From an uncultured Caulobacterales bacterium (GTDB lineage Bacteria; Pseudomonadota; Alphaproteobacteria; Caulobacterales; Maricaulaceae): a DNA stretch of 64,000 nt. Positions 6,721-15,823 of this stretch are shown one piece after another (within the stretch, counting starts at the first letter, position 1; the number at the start of each line of letters is the position of its first letter). The translations under genes and the position numbers were made by a program. The stretch is taken from positions 1-64,000 of the forward strand of contig CALKXY010000002.1 in the NCBI GenBank assembly GCA_938003545.1. Direction: 5' to 3'. Under the pieces are notes generated by a model, which searched no databases, was not told the origin of the DNA, and saw nothing but the letters and a program-made list of their open reading frames with translations.

Positions 6721-7418
6721 TGTCCCGACTCCAATATGTCTTCTGAAAGGCCGTCTATGTCGCCGTCTTTAATACGTTCAGCATAGGTTTTAACTTTGGC
6801 AAAGGGCAGCGCACGTAGGCCTGCTCCAATTTTATTTAGCAGTGGATAAAATGTGGAATTGGCGAGCATATCTGGAACAGGTTTTGGTTCGCTTTCCATT
6901 TGGTCGCGCATGGATTTTGGCATTTTGTTGAGGACTTCATCATAGATGCCCTGTTGGATGAGGCTTTTTTTGTATTCTTGTGCTTCTGCGGAGGCGCGGT
7001 TTCCAGCGGTGAGGAGCATAACTCCAAGTGCTGCAATGATGAGGCCGCGCGCGATGCCAAAGGCTGCGCCGAGAATACGGTCTAAAAACCCGGTTTCTTT
7101 TCCGGCGATTGTCTTGCCTATCTTCGACATGATGAGGACCATGATCAGATAAGCGATAAAGAAGACGCCCGCGAGGAGCGCGCCATCGGCCAACCAAGGC
7201 GGCGAGATAAAATCTTGCGCGGCAAAGCGAAATTGCCCCCAGACGAAAAGGGTCACGATAGCGGCGACCAAGAGGGCTGCAATGGAAATGACTTCCCGTA
7301 AGAATCCGCGAGAGGCGGCGTAAAGCATGGAGATAATGAGGATGATCAGAACAACGACGTCAAAGCCGTTGAGCTCCCAAGGGCCGATTGTAACAAATTG
7401 CATCAATTGGGCCGTCAT
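6717..7418 (-). CDS. cvpA: CvpA family membrane protein
   Basis: The 233-aa protein has four predicted helices in its first 130 residues (starting near FDVVVLIILIISMLYAASRG) and a hydrophilic C-terminal tail of about 90 residues. This is the CvpA/colicin V production fold; the family supports envelope homeostasis and, in enterobacteria, colicin V export. It overlaps purF by 4 bp and follows radA by 19 bp, so the three are co-transcribed. The molecular function of CvpA is not known with certainty. Confidence 0.92.
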   Translation of the reverse strand: MTAQLMQFVTIGPWELNGFDVVVLIILIISMLYAASRGFLREVISIAALLVAAIVTLFVWGQFRFAAQDFISPPWLADGALLAGVFFIAYLIMVLIMSKIGKTIAGKETGFLDRILGAAFGIARGLIIAALGVMLLTAGNRASAEAQEYKKSLIQQGIYDEVLNKMPKSMRDQMESEPKPVPDMLANSTFYPLLNKIGAGLRALPFAKVKTYAERIKDGDIDGLSEDILESGQ

Positions 7419-7437
7419 GAGTCTGTGCCTTGCTCAG

Positions 7438-8853
7438 CTAGATGGCCCAACTTGTTGAATGTTCGAGGCCGCTTTCTGTGCTGGCTTCTACACGGCGGAT
7501 TAGGTCGGGCAAAGCCTTGATTGCAATGATAGGCAGGGCGGAATGACCCGCCTTATCGCGTCCGTCTTTACGTTTTTGCGGCTTGGCGGTGATTGCGCGG
7601 TGAAAGCCGAGCTTAGCGGCTTCTTTCAATCGGGCATCTGCGCGGCCAACGGGGCGAACGTCGCCAGAGAGGCTGATTTCCCCAAAGACAACAGAATCAG
7701 ATGGCAGAGGGACATCGAAAGCGGAACTTGCAATCGCGGCGGCCACGGCGAGGTCAGCGGCGGGTTCATTGATCCGCAGGCCGCCAGCCACGTTTAGATA
7801 GACATCTTTCCCTGCGAAACTGACGCCGCAACGCGTTTCCAGAACGGCCAAGACCATGGCTAAGCGGCTGGAATCCCATCCGACAACGGAGCGACGCGGC
7901 GTGCCAAAGGCGGCAGGGGCAACCAGAGCTTGGATTTCAGTAAGAACAGGTCGCGAACCTTCCAAGCCTGCGAAGACAGCCGCGCCAGAGGAGGCTTCGC
8001 CCCGACCATCAAGGAAAAGTGCGGAAGGATTCGGGACCTCCGCGAGGCCAAATTCGCGCATCTCGAAGACGCCGATTTCATCTGTCGGACCAAAGCGGTT
8101 TTTATGTGCGCGAAGAATACGGAATTGATGGGCGCGGTCGCCTTCGAAATAGAGCACGGCATCGACCATGTGTTCGACAACGCGAGGTCCAGCGATCTGT
8201 CCGTCTTTTGTTACGTGGCCCACGAGAATGACGCAGGCTCCGCTTTTCTTGGCATAGCGGGTGAGTTCCTGAGAACAGGCGCGGACTTGCGCGACGGTTC
8301 CGGGTGCCGCACCCAATTGATCACTCCAGAGGGTTTGGATAGAGTCGATGATAACGACATCGGGTTTGGTATCCATGAGACCATCGATAATTGGCCCAAG
8401 CGACGTTTCGGACGCGAGGCTGACAGGCTGATCCGAGACGCCTAACCGTTTTGCGCGGCGGCGAACTTGGCCCGTTGATTCTTCGCCTGAGATATAAGCT
8501 GTCTTGAGCCCGCTTTTGGCGAGCTCGCCAGTGGCTTGCAGAAGTAAAGTGGATTTACCAATACCTGGGTCACCGCCAACGAGAAGGGCCGAGCCAGGGA
8601 CAAGGCCTCCGCCTGTGACGCGGTCAAGTTCATCTATTCCCGTCTTGAGACGTGGAACATCGCGGGACTCGCCGCCGAGGTCTACGAATTCTAGGCCGCG
8701 GCCTTTGCGGCGTTTATGGGCAGGCTTTGCATTTTGCGCTTTGACCTCTTCAATCAGTGTGTTCCATTCACCACAGGAATCGCAGCGGCCTGACCATTTC
8801 CCGTGGACGCTCCCGCAGGACTGACAGACGAATATTGTTGATGGCTTAGGCAT
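7438..8853 (-). CDS. radA: DNA repair protein RadA
   Basis: The 471-aa protein has the full RadA layout: a C4 zinc finger (C10, C13, C24, C27), a RecA-like ATPase with Walker A GGDPGIGKS (93-101) and Walker B VVIID (166-170), the RadA-specific KNRFG motif (251-255) and a C-terminal Lon-like domain. RadA is a helicase that extends D-loops during recombination. It is the first gene of the minus-strand operon; its promoter must lie in the 123-bp divergent gap before 8977. Confidence 0.97.
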   Translation of the reverse strand: MPKPSTIFVCQSCGSVHGKWSGRCDSCGEWNTLIEEVKAQNAKPAHKRRKGRGLEFVDLGGESRDVPRLKTGIDELDRVTGGGLVPGSALLVGGDPGIGKSTLLLQATGELAKSGLKTAYISGEESTGQVRRRAKRLGVSDQPVSLASETSLGPIIDGLMDTKPDVVIIDSIQTLWSDQLGAAPGTVAQVRACSQELTRYAKKSGACVILVGHVTKDGQIAGPRVVEHMVDAVLYFEGDRAHQFRILRAHKNRFGPTDEIGVFEMREFGLAEVPNPSALFLDGRGEASSGAAVFAGLEGSRPVLTEIQALVAPAAFGTPRRSVVGWDSSRLAMVLAVLETRCGVSFAGKDVYLNVAGGLRINEPAADLAVAAAIASSAFDVPLPSDSVVFGEISLSGDVRPVGRADARLKEAAKLGFHRAITAKPQKRKDGRDKAGHSALPIIAIKALPDLIRRVEASTESGLEHSTSWAI

Positions 8854-8976
8854 ATATCGCCTCTTTCATATTCTAAATGCTCTGTCAAAGTTTGTTTCTG
8901 CTTTGTTCTGTTTTATCGTAAGTGAATTTTAACCCTGTTTCGTTCATGATTGTTTTGAATTTTTAGGGGGCTGACC

Positions 8977-9858
8977 ATGTTTAGGACAGCAAAGTTGAGC
9001 CAGTGGGGCGGCCTAAAAACGGGATTAATGAGCTGTGTTTTTGCAGGTGCCGTGCTCTTTCAGGCGCAGGCTTCTGTTTTAGATCGACCATTTTTCAATG
9101 CGAGTTCTGTTGTCATTGTATTTTCGGGCGGGAACTTCATTGAAAATGGTGGGGTTGCACCGCTGGCGCATGATTTTGTTTTACTCGATAATGTGTCGTC
9201 GGGAAGTGCAGGGAATGACTTGATCGCTCAAGATGGCGTGCCTGTAAACTTCCCCTTTGATCCCATCAGTGACGGAACCTCAAGTGGCTGGCCGTTCCAG
9301 ATTGCGGGACAGACCTTTGGTGGAGTTTACAATAATAATCCATCCTTTCAGGTGTTGGATGCGAATGACAGTTACACCGCCTTTGGTATTGATGGGTCAA
9401 CGGATATTGATTTATTAGGTAATAATGTGCGGTTCGCATGGTTTTTTGTTACGAGCAATGCGGCTTTTGATATTTATGCCGAAGCGTCAAACCTCACCAC
9501 GAGCGGTGATTTTACGGGATTGGATTACTCAAATATCGGGTATCAGATTGTCGAACGCTCACCGGCATCGGCGTCAATAGGACAGCGATCTCAACTTGCT
9601 TCTATTGGTGGTGCTGGATTTGTTATTGGTAACAATGCGAATGGATTTACGCTTGATGATCTTTCGGGCGGACAAACGAAAGTTTATGATGGCGGGCGTA
9701 GAACGGCGAGAACGCGAGGGTCTATCGTTCAGCAAGCCACGGGCTTTGCGAGTATTTATAGATTGCGCGGATCGCCGGTCACCGGAAATAATTATGATTT
9801 CTCTCTGGGGACCGGGATATTATCAGCGGATGTGACCTATACGGTTTTTGCGCCTTAG
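8977..9858 (+). CDS. Secreted protein of unknown function
   Basis: ATG 8977 has AGGGGG 6 bp upstream. A signal peptide is evident: basic start, hydrophobic stretch GLMSCVFAGAVLFQ, and cleavage after QAQA near residue 32. The mature protein (about 260 aa) is rich in Gly, Asn, Ser and aromatic residues with short alternating strands, suggesting an all-beta exported protein; no sorting motif is obvious. It is monocistronic and its stop overlaps the stop of the convergent dsbA-like gene by 4 bp. I recognise no family. Confidence 0.75.
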   Translation: MFRTAKLSQWGGLKTGLMSCVFAGAVLFQAQASVLDRPFFNASSVVIVFSGGNFIENGGVAPLAHDFVLLDNVSSGSAGNDLIAQDGVPVNFPFDPISDGTSSGWPFQIAGQTFGGVYNNNPSFQVLDANDSYTAFGIDGSTDIDLLGNNVRFAWFFVTSNAAFDIYAEASNLTTSGDFTGLDYSNIGYQIVERSPASASIGQRSQLASIGGAGFVIGNNANGFTLDDLSGGQTKVYDGGRRTARTRGSIVQQATGFASIYRLRGSPVTGNNYDFSLGTGILSADVTYTVFAP

Positions 9859-10598
9859 CTCTTTAGCTTAGCTTCTACGACCTCTTCAAGCCGAGCAATA
9901 TCCGCGCCGGATATATACTCTCCTCCGACAATAAAGAACGGCGTTCCTGTGAGTGCGGGAATTCGGTTCGCCAATTGCAGTGTATCATTAATGTGCTGAT
10001 CAATGGACGCATCCGCAAGGTCTGCCTCATATTTACGCATATCGAGGCCAATGTCTTCGGCCGTTTGGCGAATGATATCGCCGCTTAGGCGTTTATGCTC
10101 CATGAGGGCAAAGTGCATTTTTGTGTACTTACCCTGACGTCCTGCAGCCAATGCCGCGCGAGAGGCAATGCGTGATGTTTTTGTTCGGTCGTCCAGAATA
10201 GGCAGTTCTTTAAAGACAACGCGGACATTGTTGTCGTATTTCGCGACTGCTTCTTCGACCCATGGCGTCGCGCGTTTGCAGAACCCGCAATTATAATCAA
10301 AGAATTCGACAATGGTAACTTTCGCGTCTTTAGGGCCAATGGACATATCGCGAGGATCGTTTTCTAGCGCGTCTTTGGCGGCCAGAATGGATTCGCGATT
10401 GATTTCTTGCTCTTGAACAACTTCTTTTTCTTGGAGCTTGATGATCGCGTCCCGAATGATTTCTGGGTTTTCCAGAATGTAAGCGCGGACCAACTCTTCG
10501 ATTTCGGCTTTGCTCATATCCGTCGTTGCGCCCGCTTGGGCACAGGACGATGTCATTAAGCCGACCGCAGCAATGGTCGTCATCAGGAAGGTTCTCAT
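9855..10598 (-). CDS. DsbA family thiol:disulfide oxidoreductase
   Basis: The 247-aa protein has an N-terminal export signal (ending near SSCAQA; possibly a lipoprotein), a helical N-terminal extension of about 60 residues, then a thioredoxin fold with C104-GF-C107 in FFDYNCGFCK and the cis-Pro loop TGTPFF. This is the Com1/BdbD/ScsC-like branch of DsbA proteins with an extra N-terminal helical region. It probably oxidises or isomerises disulfides of exported proteins, fitting the peptidase-rich secretome nearby. The gene converges with the secreted protein gene, overlapping it by a 4-bp shared stop. Confidence 0.9.
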   Translation of the reverse strand: MRTFLMTTIAAVGLMTSSCAQAGATTDMSKAEIEELVRAYILENPEIIRDAIIKLQEKEVVQEQEINRESILAAKDALENDPRDMSIGPKDAKVTIVEFFDYNCGFCKRATPWVEEAVAKYDNNVRVVFKELPILDDRTKTSRIASRAALAAGRQGKYTKMHFALMEHKRLSGDIIRQTAEDIGLDMRKYEADLADASIDQHINDTLQLANRIPALTGTPFFIVGGEYISGADIARLEEVVEAKLKS

Positions 10599-10665
10599 AT
10601 CAAAGCTCTATGTTCTCTCGTGAGTCTCGCTCACATATGGTATTTAGTCCCATATAGGGAGAACA

Positions 10666-12072
10666 TCAACGCGAGGTGAAGCTCACCAATGGTTTTGGTC
10701 CACGACGTCGGCCGCGTTTCTTGGCCAGCTGCGTATCCGAGACCACAATAATATCAGAGGCGCGTCGCCATTGCGGTAGCTCACGGGATAGTTCTTCCTG
10801 TGCGCGCTGCGCAAATGAACGGGCACTTGCAACGTCGCCAATTGCGTAGAACCGCTCTGCCGTTGCATATTTGGCGAGGGATGTATTGCCTTGGCGTTCG
10901 TAAACATCCGCGAGCAAATACCACGCATAAGAGTTTGTGGGTTCTTCCTGCAGAGCGGCTTTAAGCAAAACCTCGGCTTTACCATAATCGCCTGCATCTC
11001 GCGTTTGAAGCGTGGCTTGAGCAAGCGCGATTTCGAGAAGTGGGGAGCCAGGCTTCAGCTCTAAAGCGCGACGGGCAGGCGCTATTGCGTCAACACCCTT
11101 ACCAGATTCATACAAAATTTGAGCTTTTAACTCGTGGAAATATGGGTTTTCTGGCTCTTTCGCAATTAGGCTATCGATTTCTTTCAAGGCATTGCGGAGG
11201 TCAGCTTGTTTGAAGTTAGCGACGGCCCGCGCATATCGAGCAGGGTTCGATTCATCGGCCAGCGGAAAGCGAGAATAGACTTCTGCTGGGCCATTTAAGA
11301 AACCCCGTAGTTTTGCCTGCATCATTTTATGTTTGTGCAATTCTTCTGGTGTGTCGCTTGAGGTTGCATGTTCTGAGTCGCGGACGCGTTCGCGCAGAGC
11401 ATCAATACGGTCGGACGATAAGGGGTGACCACGGAAGTAAGGGTAACGGCGAGCTTGGCTTAGAACTTCTTGAGCGCGAAACTTTTCGAAGAATTGGATG
11501 AGCCCTGCACCGCTTTGACCTGTACGGTCCATATATTCGAATGCATATTGATCTGCTGAGGATTCATTGACGCGGGAGTAGGAGAGAGCTTCCAATGCGC
11601 CAAATTGCTGTGAGCCACCCAAAATCAGAGCGCCCGCTTCGCCTTCGCCTGCTAATATGGCGGCTAAGCCAATGCCTGCTGCAATGAGTATGGAGCCGTA
11701 AGCACTTCGGTTGCCATAATCAGAGCGCACAATATGCCCGCCGGTGATGTGGCCTGTTTCATGTGCTATCACGCCTTTGAGTTGGTTCGGTGTATCCGCT
11801 TCTAGTATGAGGCCAGAATGTAAAAAGATATTTTGGCCGCGCGTCACAAAGGCGTTTAGAGATGGATCATTGACGATGTAAATATCGACAGAAGACGGTA
11901 TCAACCCGCCAGCGCGCAAAATCGGGTCTGTGAATTCACGAAGGGTTTCTTCAATTTCCGTGTCCCGCAACAACGACTGCGCATTTGCTTGAGCGGCAGA
12001 AAATGCCAAACACAAAGCGGTAAGAACCACCGTTCGTAGCGAAAAAACCCAAGATTTAGATATCACATTCAT
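10666..12072 (-). CDS. M48 family periplasmic metalloprotease with TPR repeats (BepA-like)
   Basis: A signal peptide (cleavage near QANA, residue 31) precedes an M48 peptidase domain with zinc ligands H104 and H108 in HETGH and a third ligand E170 in RVNESSADQY. From about residue 250, helical TPR-like repeats continue almost to the end. The 468-aa layout matches BepA/YfgC-type proteases, which control outer-membrane protein quality such as LptD and BamA assembly. It is monocistronic, downstream of rne on the same strand but separated from it by a terminator. Substrates here are inferred by analogy. Confidence 0.9.
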   Translation of the reverse strand: MNVISKSWVFSLRTVVLTALCLAFSAAQANAQSLLRDTEIEETLREFTDPILRAGGLIPSSVDIYIVNDPSLNAFVTRGQNIFLHSGLILEADTPNQLKGVIAHETGHITGGHIVRSDYGNRSAYGSILIAAGIGLAAILAGEGEAGALILGGSQQFGALEALSYSRVNESSADQYAFEYMDRTGQSGAGLIQFFEKFRAQEVLSQARRYPYFRGHPLSSDRIDALRERVRDSEHATSSDTPEELHKHKMMQAKLRGFLNGPAEVYSRFPLADESNPARYARAVANFKQADLRNALKEIDSLIAKEPENPYFHELKAQILYESGKGVDAIAPARRALELKPGSPLLEIALAQATLQTRDAGDYGKAEVLLKAALQEEPTNSYAWYLLADVYERQGNTSLAKYATAERFYAIGDVASARSFAQRAQEELSRELPQWRRASDIIVVSDTQLAKKRGRRRGPKPLVSFTSR

Positions 12073-12179
12073 GTGCAGGGTGTGGAGCCTCTCGAAAAGA
12101 CGGTCAAGTTAAGCCCGTGTTAGACAACATGACATTTACGCGAGTTATAGTGAACGCAGGCTGAGTTTCGGTCGAAAAC

Positions 12180-12205
12180 AATCGGGGCTGTCTCCAGCCC
12201 CGATT
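12180..12205 (-). terminator. rne terminator
   Basis: A perfect stem AATCGGGGCT/AGCCCCGATT encloses a 6-base loop just after the rne stop, and on the minus strand is followed by TGTTTTC. The U-run is short but the stem is strong. Confidence 0.75.
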
Positions 12206-12211
12206 AATAAT

Positions 12212-15200
12212 TTAGTCTTTCTTGAGACGGTTCCACCATCCTTTTTTCGCCTTTTTCTCAGGTGCAGTCGGCGCAGCAGTCTTTACTGGCGCTGGCTTAG
12301 CCGGAGCCGGTTTCGCAGCGATAGGTTTTGGTTCTGCTTTTGGTTCAGGCTTTGGCTCAGGCTTAGGTTTCGCAGGAGCTTTCCGTGTTGCCGCAGGCTT
12401 CGCTGCCGTTTCAATGGCCGCCTTTTTTGCGGGAGCTTTACGTGCGGCTTTAGGCTTAGCCGCTGCTTTTGGTGCATCAGCTTCAGCCTTTTTAACAGGA
12501 GCTTTACGGGTCCGCTTTGGCTTTTCTGCAGCATCTACCGCCGGCGTCGTCGCTTTTTTAGCAGGAGCCTTACGCGTTCGTTTTGGTTTCGCATCTGGCT
12601 CAGCCTTTGCTGCTGTTTTAGCTGGGGCTTTACGGGTCCGTTTTGGCTTTGCGTCAGTCTCCGACTCGGTTTTTGAAGCCGTTTTCGTTGGCGCTTTCCG
12701 AGTGCGAGTTGGTTTGCTCGCCTCTTCTTTTACAGGCGCCTTTTTTGTAGGAGCCTTTTTAACAGGGGCCTTGCGGGTTCGCGTCGGCTTAGCCTCAGGA
12801 GCGTCAGCCTTTGCCTTTTTTGCAGGAGCTTTACGTGTCCGTGTCGGTTTGGCTTCCGTATCCTCTGCTTTTTTAGCAGGGGCTTTCCGCGTGCGCGTTG
12901 TCGCTGGGGAAGATTTAGCTGTCGTCTCCTTAGCGTCTGAAGCAGGTTTTCTAGCTGGAGCGCGGCGTTTTCTTGCTGGCTTAGCTGTTTCTGTTTCAGC
13001 CGTTTCGGAAGCCTTTTTTGCAGGGGCTTTCCGTGTCCGCTTAGGCGCGTCTGTCGTCTCTGCTGACCCTGATTTCTCACGTGTCGGCGCTTTTCGACGC
13101 GTTGTTGAGCGGCGTACAGGCTTGTCGTCTTTTGCAGTAACGGTTTCTTCAACAGCGGTTTCGGCGACGGGTGCGTCTTTCGTCTTGGACGGTGCACGAC
13201 GGCGACGTCCACGTTTTGGAGCCGTCTCTTCTGTCTTAACTTCGTCAGACTTTACATCTTCAGATGTGGATTTGTCTGATGTGGTTTCACCAGACCGTGA
13301 AGGCGCATTGCGGCGACGGCCTCGGCCACGTCTTGGCTTATCGTTTGAGTCTGTTTTCGACGTCTCTGCGTCGGATTTAGACTCAGTGTTTTCAGTTTCG
13401 TCTGTGTCTGACTCTTCTGACTTTGGCTTATCGTCACGACGACCACGTCCGCGACCACCACGGCGTCCACGGCGAGAGCGACGGCGACCGGATTTACGGC
13501 TCTCTTCGTCGCCATCCTCTTCAGATGTTGACGTATCTTCGTTATCAGATTCGTCTTCAACTGTTTCAGCTTTTGCTTTCTTTGGTCGACGCTTTGACTC
13601 TTCTTGCTCTTTCTTAAACTCGCGTTCAATTTTCAGGAGCGGGTCCGCGCGCTTATCTTCGCGTTTCTCAATAACTTCTAACTCATAATGTGGGCGTATA
13701 TATTCATCATCGCCCACGACTTCGGTGAACACGTCTGCAACCTGGTCGACTTGCGTCAGCAGATCACGTTTCTCGTTCAAGAGATAAAGTGCTACATCAG
13801 GCGATGTTTTGAGGCGGATGCGTTTCGCTTTACCGCGAACCGCAAATTCTTCGACAGCCCGAATGGCGGCAAGAGCTGAGCTTTCGACGGTCCGCTTACG
13901 TCCTACGCCGGAACAATGTGGACATGAGGTCGTTGAGCCTTCCAAGAGGGAGCGGCGACGGCGTTGGCGACTGATTTCCATCAGGCCAAATTGACTGATA
14001 CGTGAGGTTTGGATGCGTGCGCGATCTTGCGAGAGCATCTCTTTCATCTTGCGCTCAACCGCGCGGTTATTCTTGTTCTCATCCATGTCGATAAAGTCGA
14101 CGACGATCAGGCCAGCGAGGTCGCGCAAACGCATTTGGCGCGCGAGTTCTTCTGCGGCTTCCATATTGGTCCGCAAAGCTGTGCGCTCAATGTTACGTTC
14201 TTTTGTGGATCGGCCAGAGTTCACATCGACAGAGACCAAGGCCTCAGTTGGGTGGATCACGAGATAACCACCAGATTTCAGTTGAACGGTTGCATCCAGA
14301 GAGTTTTCGATCTGCTTTTCTGCGCCATAGCGAAGGAAGAGTGGAATCTCCTCGTCATAATGTTTCACATTTTCGGCGTGGCTCGGCATCAGCATATTGA
14401 TGAAGGCGCTGGCCGTGTCATAGGCGTCATTGCCCTGAACCAAAACCTCCTCGATGTCTTTATTGTAGAGGTCACGGATGGAGCGTTTGACCAAGTTACC
14501 TTCTTCATGGATGAGGGCGGGCGCAGATGACTCCATCGTGGTTTCGCGAATTTCGGACCACAGGCGTGAGAGATATTCGTAATCGCGGGTGATTTCAGTT
14601 TTGGTTTGCTTGGCTCCAGCGGTACGCACGATGACGCCCATACCTTTTGGAACTTCAAGACCGTTCATGATCGTCTTGAGGCGCTTACGGTCAGATCCAT
14701 TTGCAATCTTACGGGAGATTCCTCCGCCGCGCGGCGTGTTCGGCATCAAGACGCAGTAACGCCCAGCTAGCGACAGATATGTCGTCATGGCTGCACCTTT
14801 ATTACCGCGCTCTTCTTTGACGGCTTGCACGAGCAAGATTTGGCCGCGCTTGATGACTTCTTGAATTTTATAGCGGCGGCGAGAGATACGCTTGCGGCGT
14901 TTTACGGCGACATTGACTTGTTCGTCGGCGACTTCTGCGTCGCTTTCGTCAGTTGCGTCGTCATCATCTGGGTCGAGGTTTTCGTCACGTTCCTCTTCCT
15001 CTTCTTCGTCCTCATCTTCGAGTGCGTCCTCTTCATCCTCTTCGGATTCGTCCTCATCCTCATCGCGCTTTGTGCGTGACTTACGGCTTGAGGCGGCAGC
15101 CTTGCGGCGCTCGTCTTCTTCCTCGGCGTGACGCTGATCTTCCTCTTCTTGTTCTTTCAGCGCGAGTTTATCGGCTTCCGGAATGCGGTAATAATCAGGA

Positions 15201-15424
15201 TGAATTTCTGAAAACGCGAGGAAACCATGACGGTTTCCGCCATATTCGATAAAGGCCGCTTGCAGGCTGGGTTCAACGCGAGTGACGCGGGCGAGATAGA
15301 CATTGCCGCGCAGTTGCCGCTTATGACGGCTTTCAAAATCTAGTTCTTCAACACGGTTGGAATCGACGATTACGACCCGAGTCTCTTCCGGGTGGGCCGC
15401 ATCGATAAGCATACGTTTTGTCAT
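12212..15424 (-). CDS. rne: Ribonuclease E
   Basis: ATG 15424 (TTGGAG 7 bp upstream) is chosen over the ORF start 19 codons earlier; the protein then starts MTKRMLIDAAHPEE and has 1070 aa. RNase E starts mRNA decay and processes rRNA and tRNA. An S1 domain begins near residue 40 but is interrupted by an acidic insertion (about 90-180, mostly Asp/Glu), as in other alphaproteobacteria. Catalytic Asp lie in VDVNSG (D400) and VVDFIDMD (D443). The Zn-link Cys are in CPHCSG (501, 504). The last 450 residues are disordered: an acidic/Arg-rich part, then a histone-like tail with RTRKAP eight times. A leader of about 400 nt precedes it. Confidence 0.96.
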   Translation of the reverse strand: MTKRMLIDAAHPEETRVVIVDSNRVEELDFESRHKRQLRGNVYLARVTRVEPSLQAAFIEYGGNRHGFLAFSEIHPDYYRIPEADKLALKEQEEEDQRHAEEEDERRKAAASSRKSRTKRDEDEDESEEDEEDALEDEDEEEEEERDENLDPDDDDATDESDAEVADEQVNVAVKRRKRISRRRYKIQEVIKRGQILLVQAVKEERGNKGAAMTTYLSLAGRYCVLMPNTPRGGGISRKIANGSDRKRLKTIMNGLEVPKGMGVIVRTAGAKQTKTEITRDYEYLSRLWSEIRETTMESSAPALIHEEGNLVKRSIRDLYNKDIEEVLVQGNDAYDTASAFINMLMPSHAENVKHYDEEIPLFLRYGAEKQIENSLDATVQLKSGGYLVIHPTEALVSVDVNSGRSTKERNIERTALRTNMEAAEELARQMRLRDLAGLIVVDFIDMDENKNNRAVERKMKEMLSQDRARIQTSRISQFGLMEISRQRRRRSLLEGSTTSCPHCSGVGRKRTVESSALAAIRAVEEFAVRGKAKRIRLKTSPDVALYLLNEKRDLLTQVDQVADVFTEVVGDDEYIRPHYELEVIEKREDKRADPLLKIEREFKKEQEESKRRPKKAKAETVEDESDNEDTSTSEEDGDEESRKSGRRRSRRGRRGGRGRGRRDDKPKSEESDTDETENTESKSDAETSKTDSNDKPRRGRGRRRNAPSRSGETTSDKSTSEDVKSDEVKTEETAPKRGRRRRAPSKTKDAPVAETAVEETVTAKDDKPVRRSTTRRKAPTREKSGSAETTDAPKRTRKAPAKKASETAETETAKPARKRRAPARKPASDAKETTAKSSPATTRTRKAPAKKAEDTEAKPTRTRKAPAKKAKADAPEAKPTRTRKAPVKKAPTKKAPVKEEASKPTRTRKAPTKTASKTESETDAKPKRTRKAPAKTAAKAEPDAKPKRTRKAPAKKATTPAVDAAEKPKRTRKAPVKKAEADAPKAAAKPKAARKAPAKKAAIETAAKPAATRKAPAKPKPEPKPEPKAEPKPIAAKPAPAKPAPVKTAAPTAPEKKAKKGWWNRLKKD
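12380..13060 (-). repeat. Repeats encoding RTRKAP-AKKA units in RNase E
   Basis: The hexapeptide RTRKAP occurs eight times at irregular spacing, usually followed by AKKA, VKKA or TKTA, with two degenerate copies (KAARKAP, AATRKAP) nearest the C-terminus. At DNA level this is a degenerate repeat that also keeps a long antisense frame open (12222-13688), which is not a gene. Confidence 0.8.
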
Positions 15425-15823
15425 GATAGTCTCCAAGGGCTCGCGCGGATCTCCGACGTGACGTCGGTCGCTGCGAGACAAAATAGGGTGAATTAAGGTT
15501 CAGGGCCGCCAAATCCACGTGACCAACCGTGTTTACGGTCCTTTCGGTCATCAGTGTGTGGTGCGAGGCGTGCATAAAAACTTTCGTGAGGCAGTGCTGA
15601 CATTATGTCAGGCACTACGCAGAAGCGGCGAGGGGGCGTTGATTCAGCCAACCGAACTCGCGTTCTGGTACGTCGCTGTGCCTCATTTTCGCCTCAAGGG
15701 CAAAGCATTTGTCAGGTGATTTTGTTCGAAGTGCGGTGCACTGTTACATAGGTGTAACTTTAGGGGGTGATATGTGTTTTGATAAGACTTTATTCACCAT
15801 AAAATTGTCATAGCAGGTGTACT
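15425..15823. promoter_or_regulatory. rne leader and divergent rne/amidase control region
   Basis: No gene is seen in these 399 bp. A strong hairpin at 15594-15615 (GTGC-TGACA, loop TTA, TGTCA-GCAC with one bulge) would form in a long rne 5' leader about 170 nt before the start codon. RNase E is known to autoregulate through leader hairpins in enterobacteria; a similar role here is inferred. Nearer the amidase, GTTACA-TAGG-TGTAAC (15743-15758) is a perfect inverted repeat that could be an operator. Confidence 0.5.

Noticed and set aside
12222-13688. 488-aa plus-strand ORF antisense to rne
   Set aside because: Its sequence is a low-complexity mirror of the RNase E RTRKAP repeats, without a ribosome site or any known domain; the frame is open only because of codon bias in the tail.
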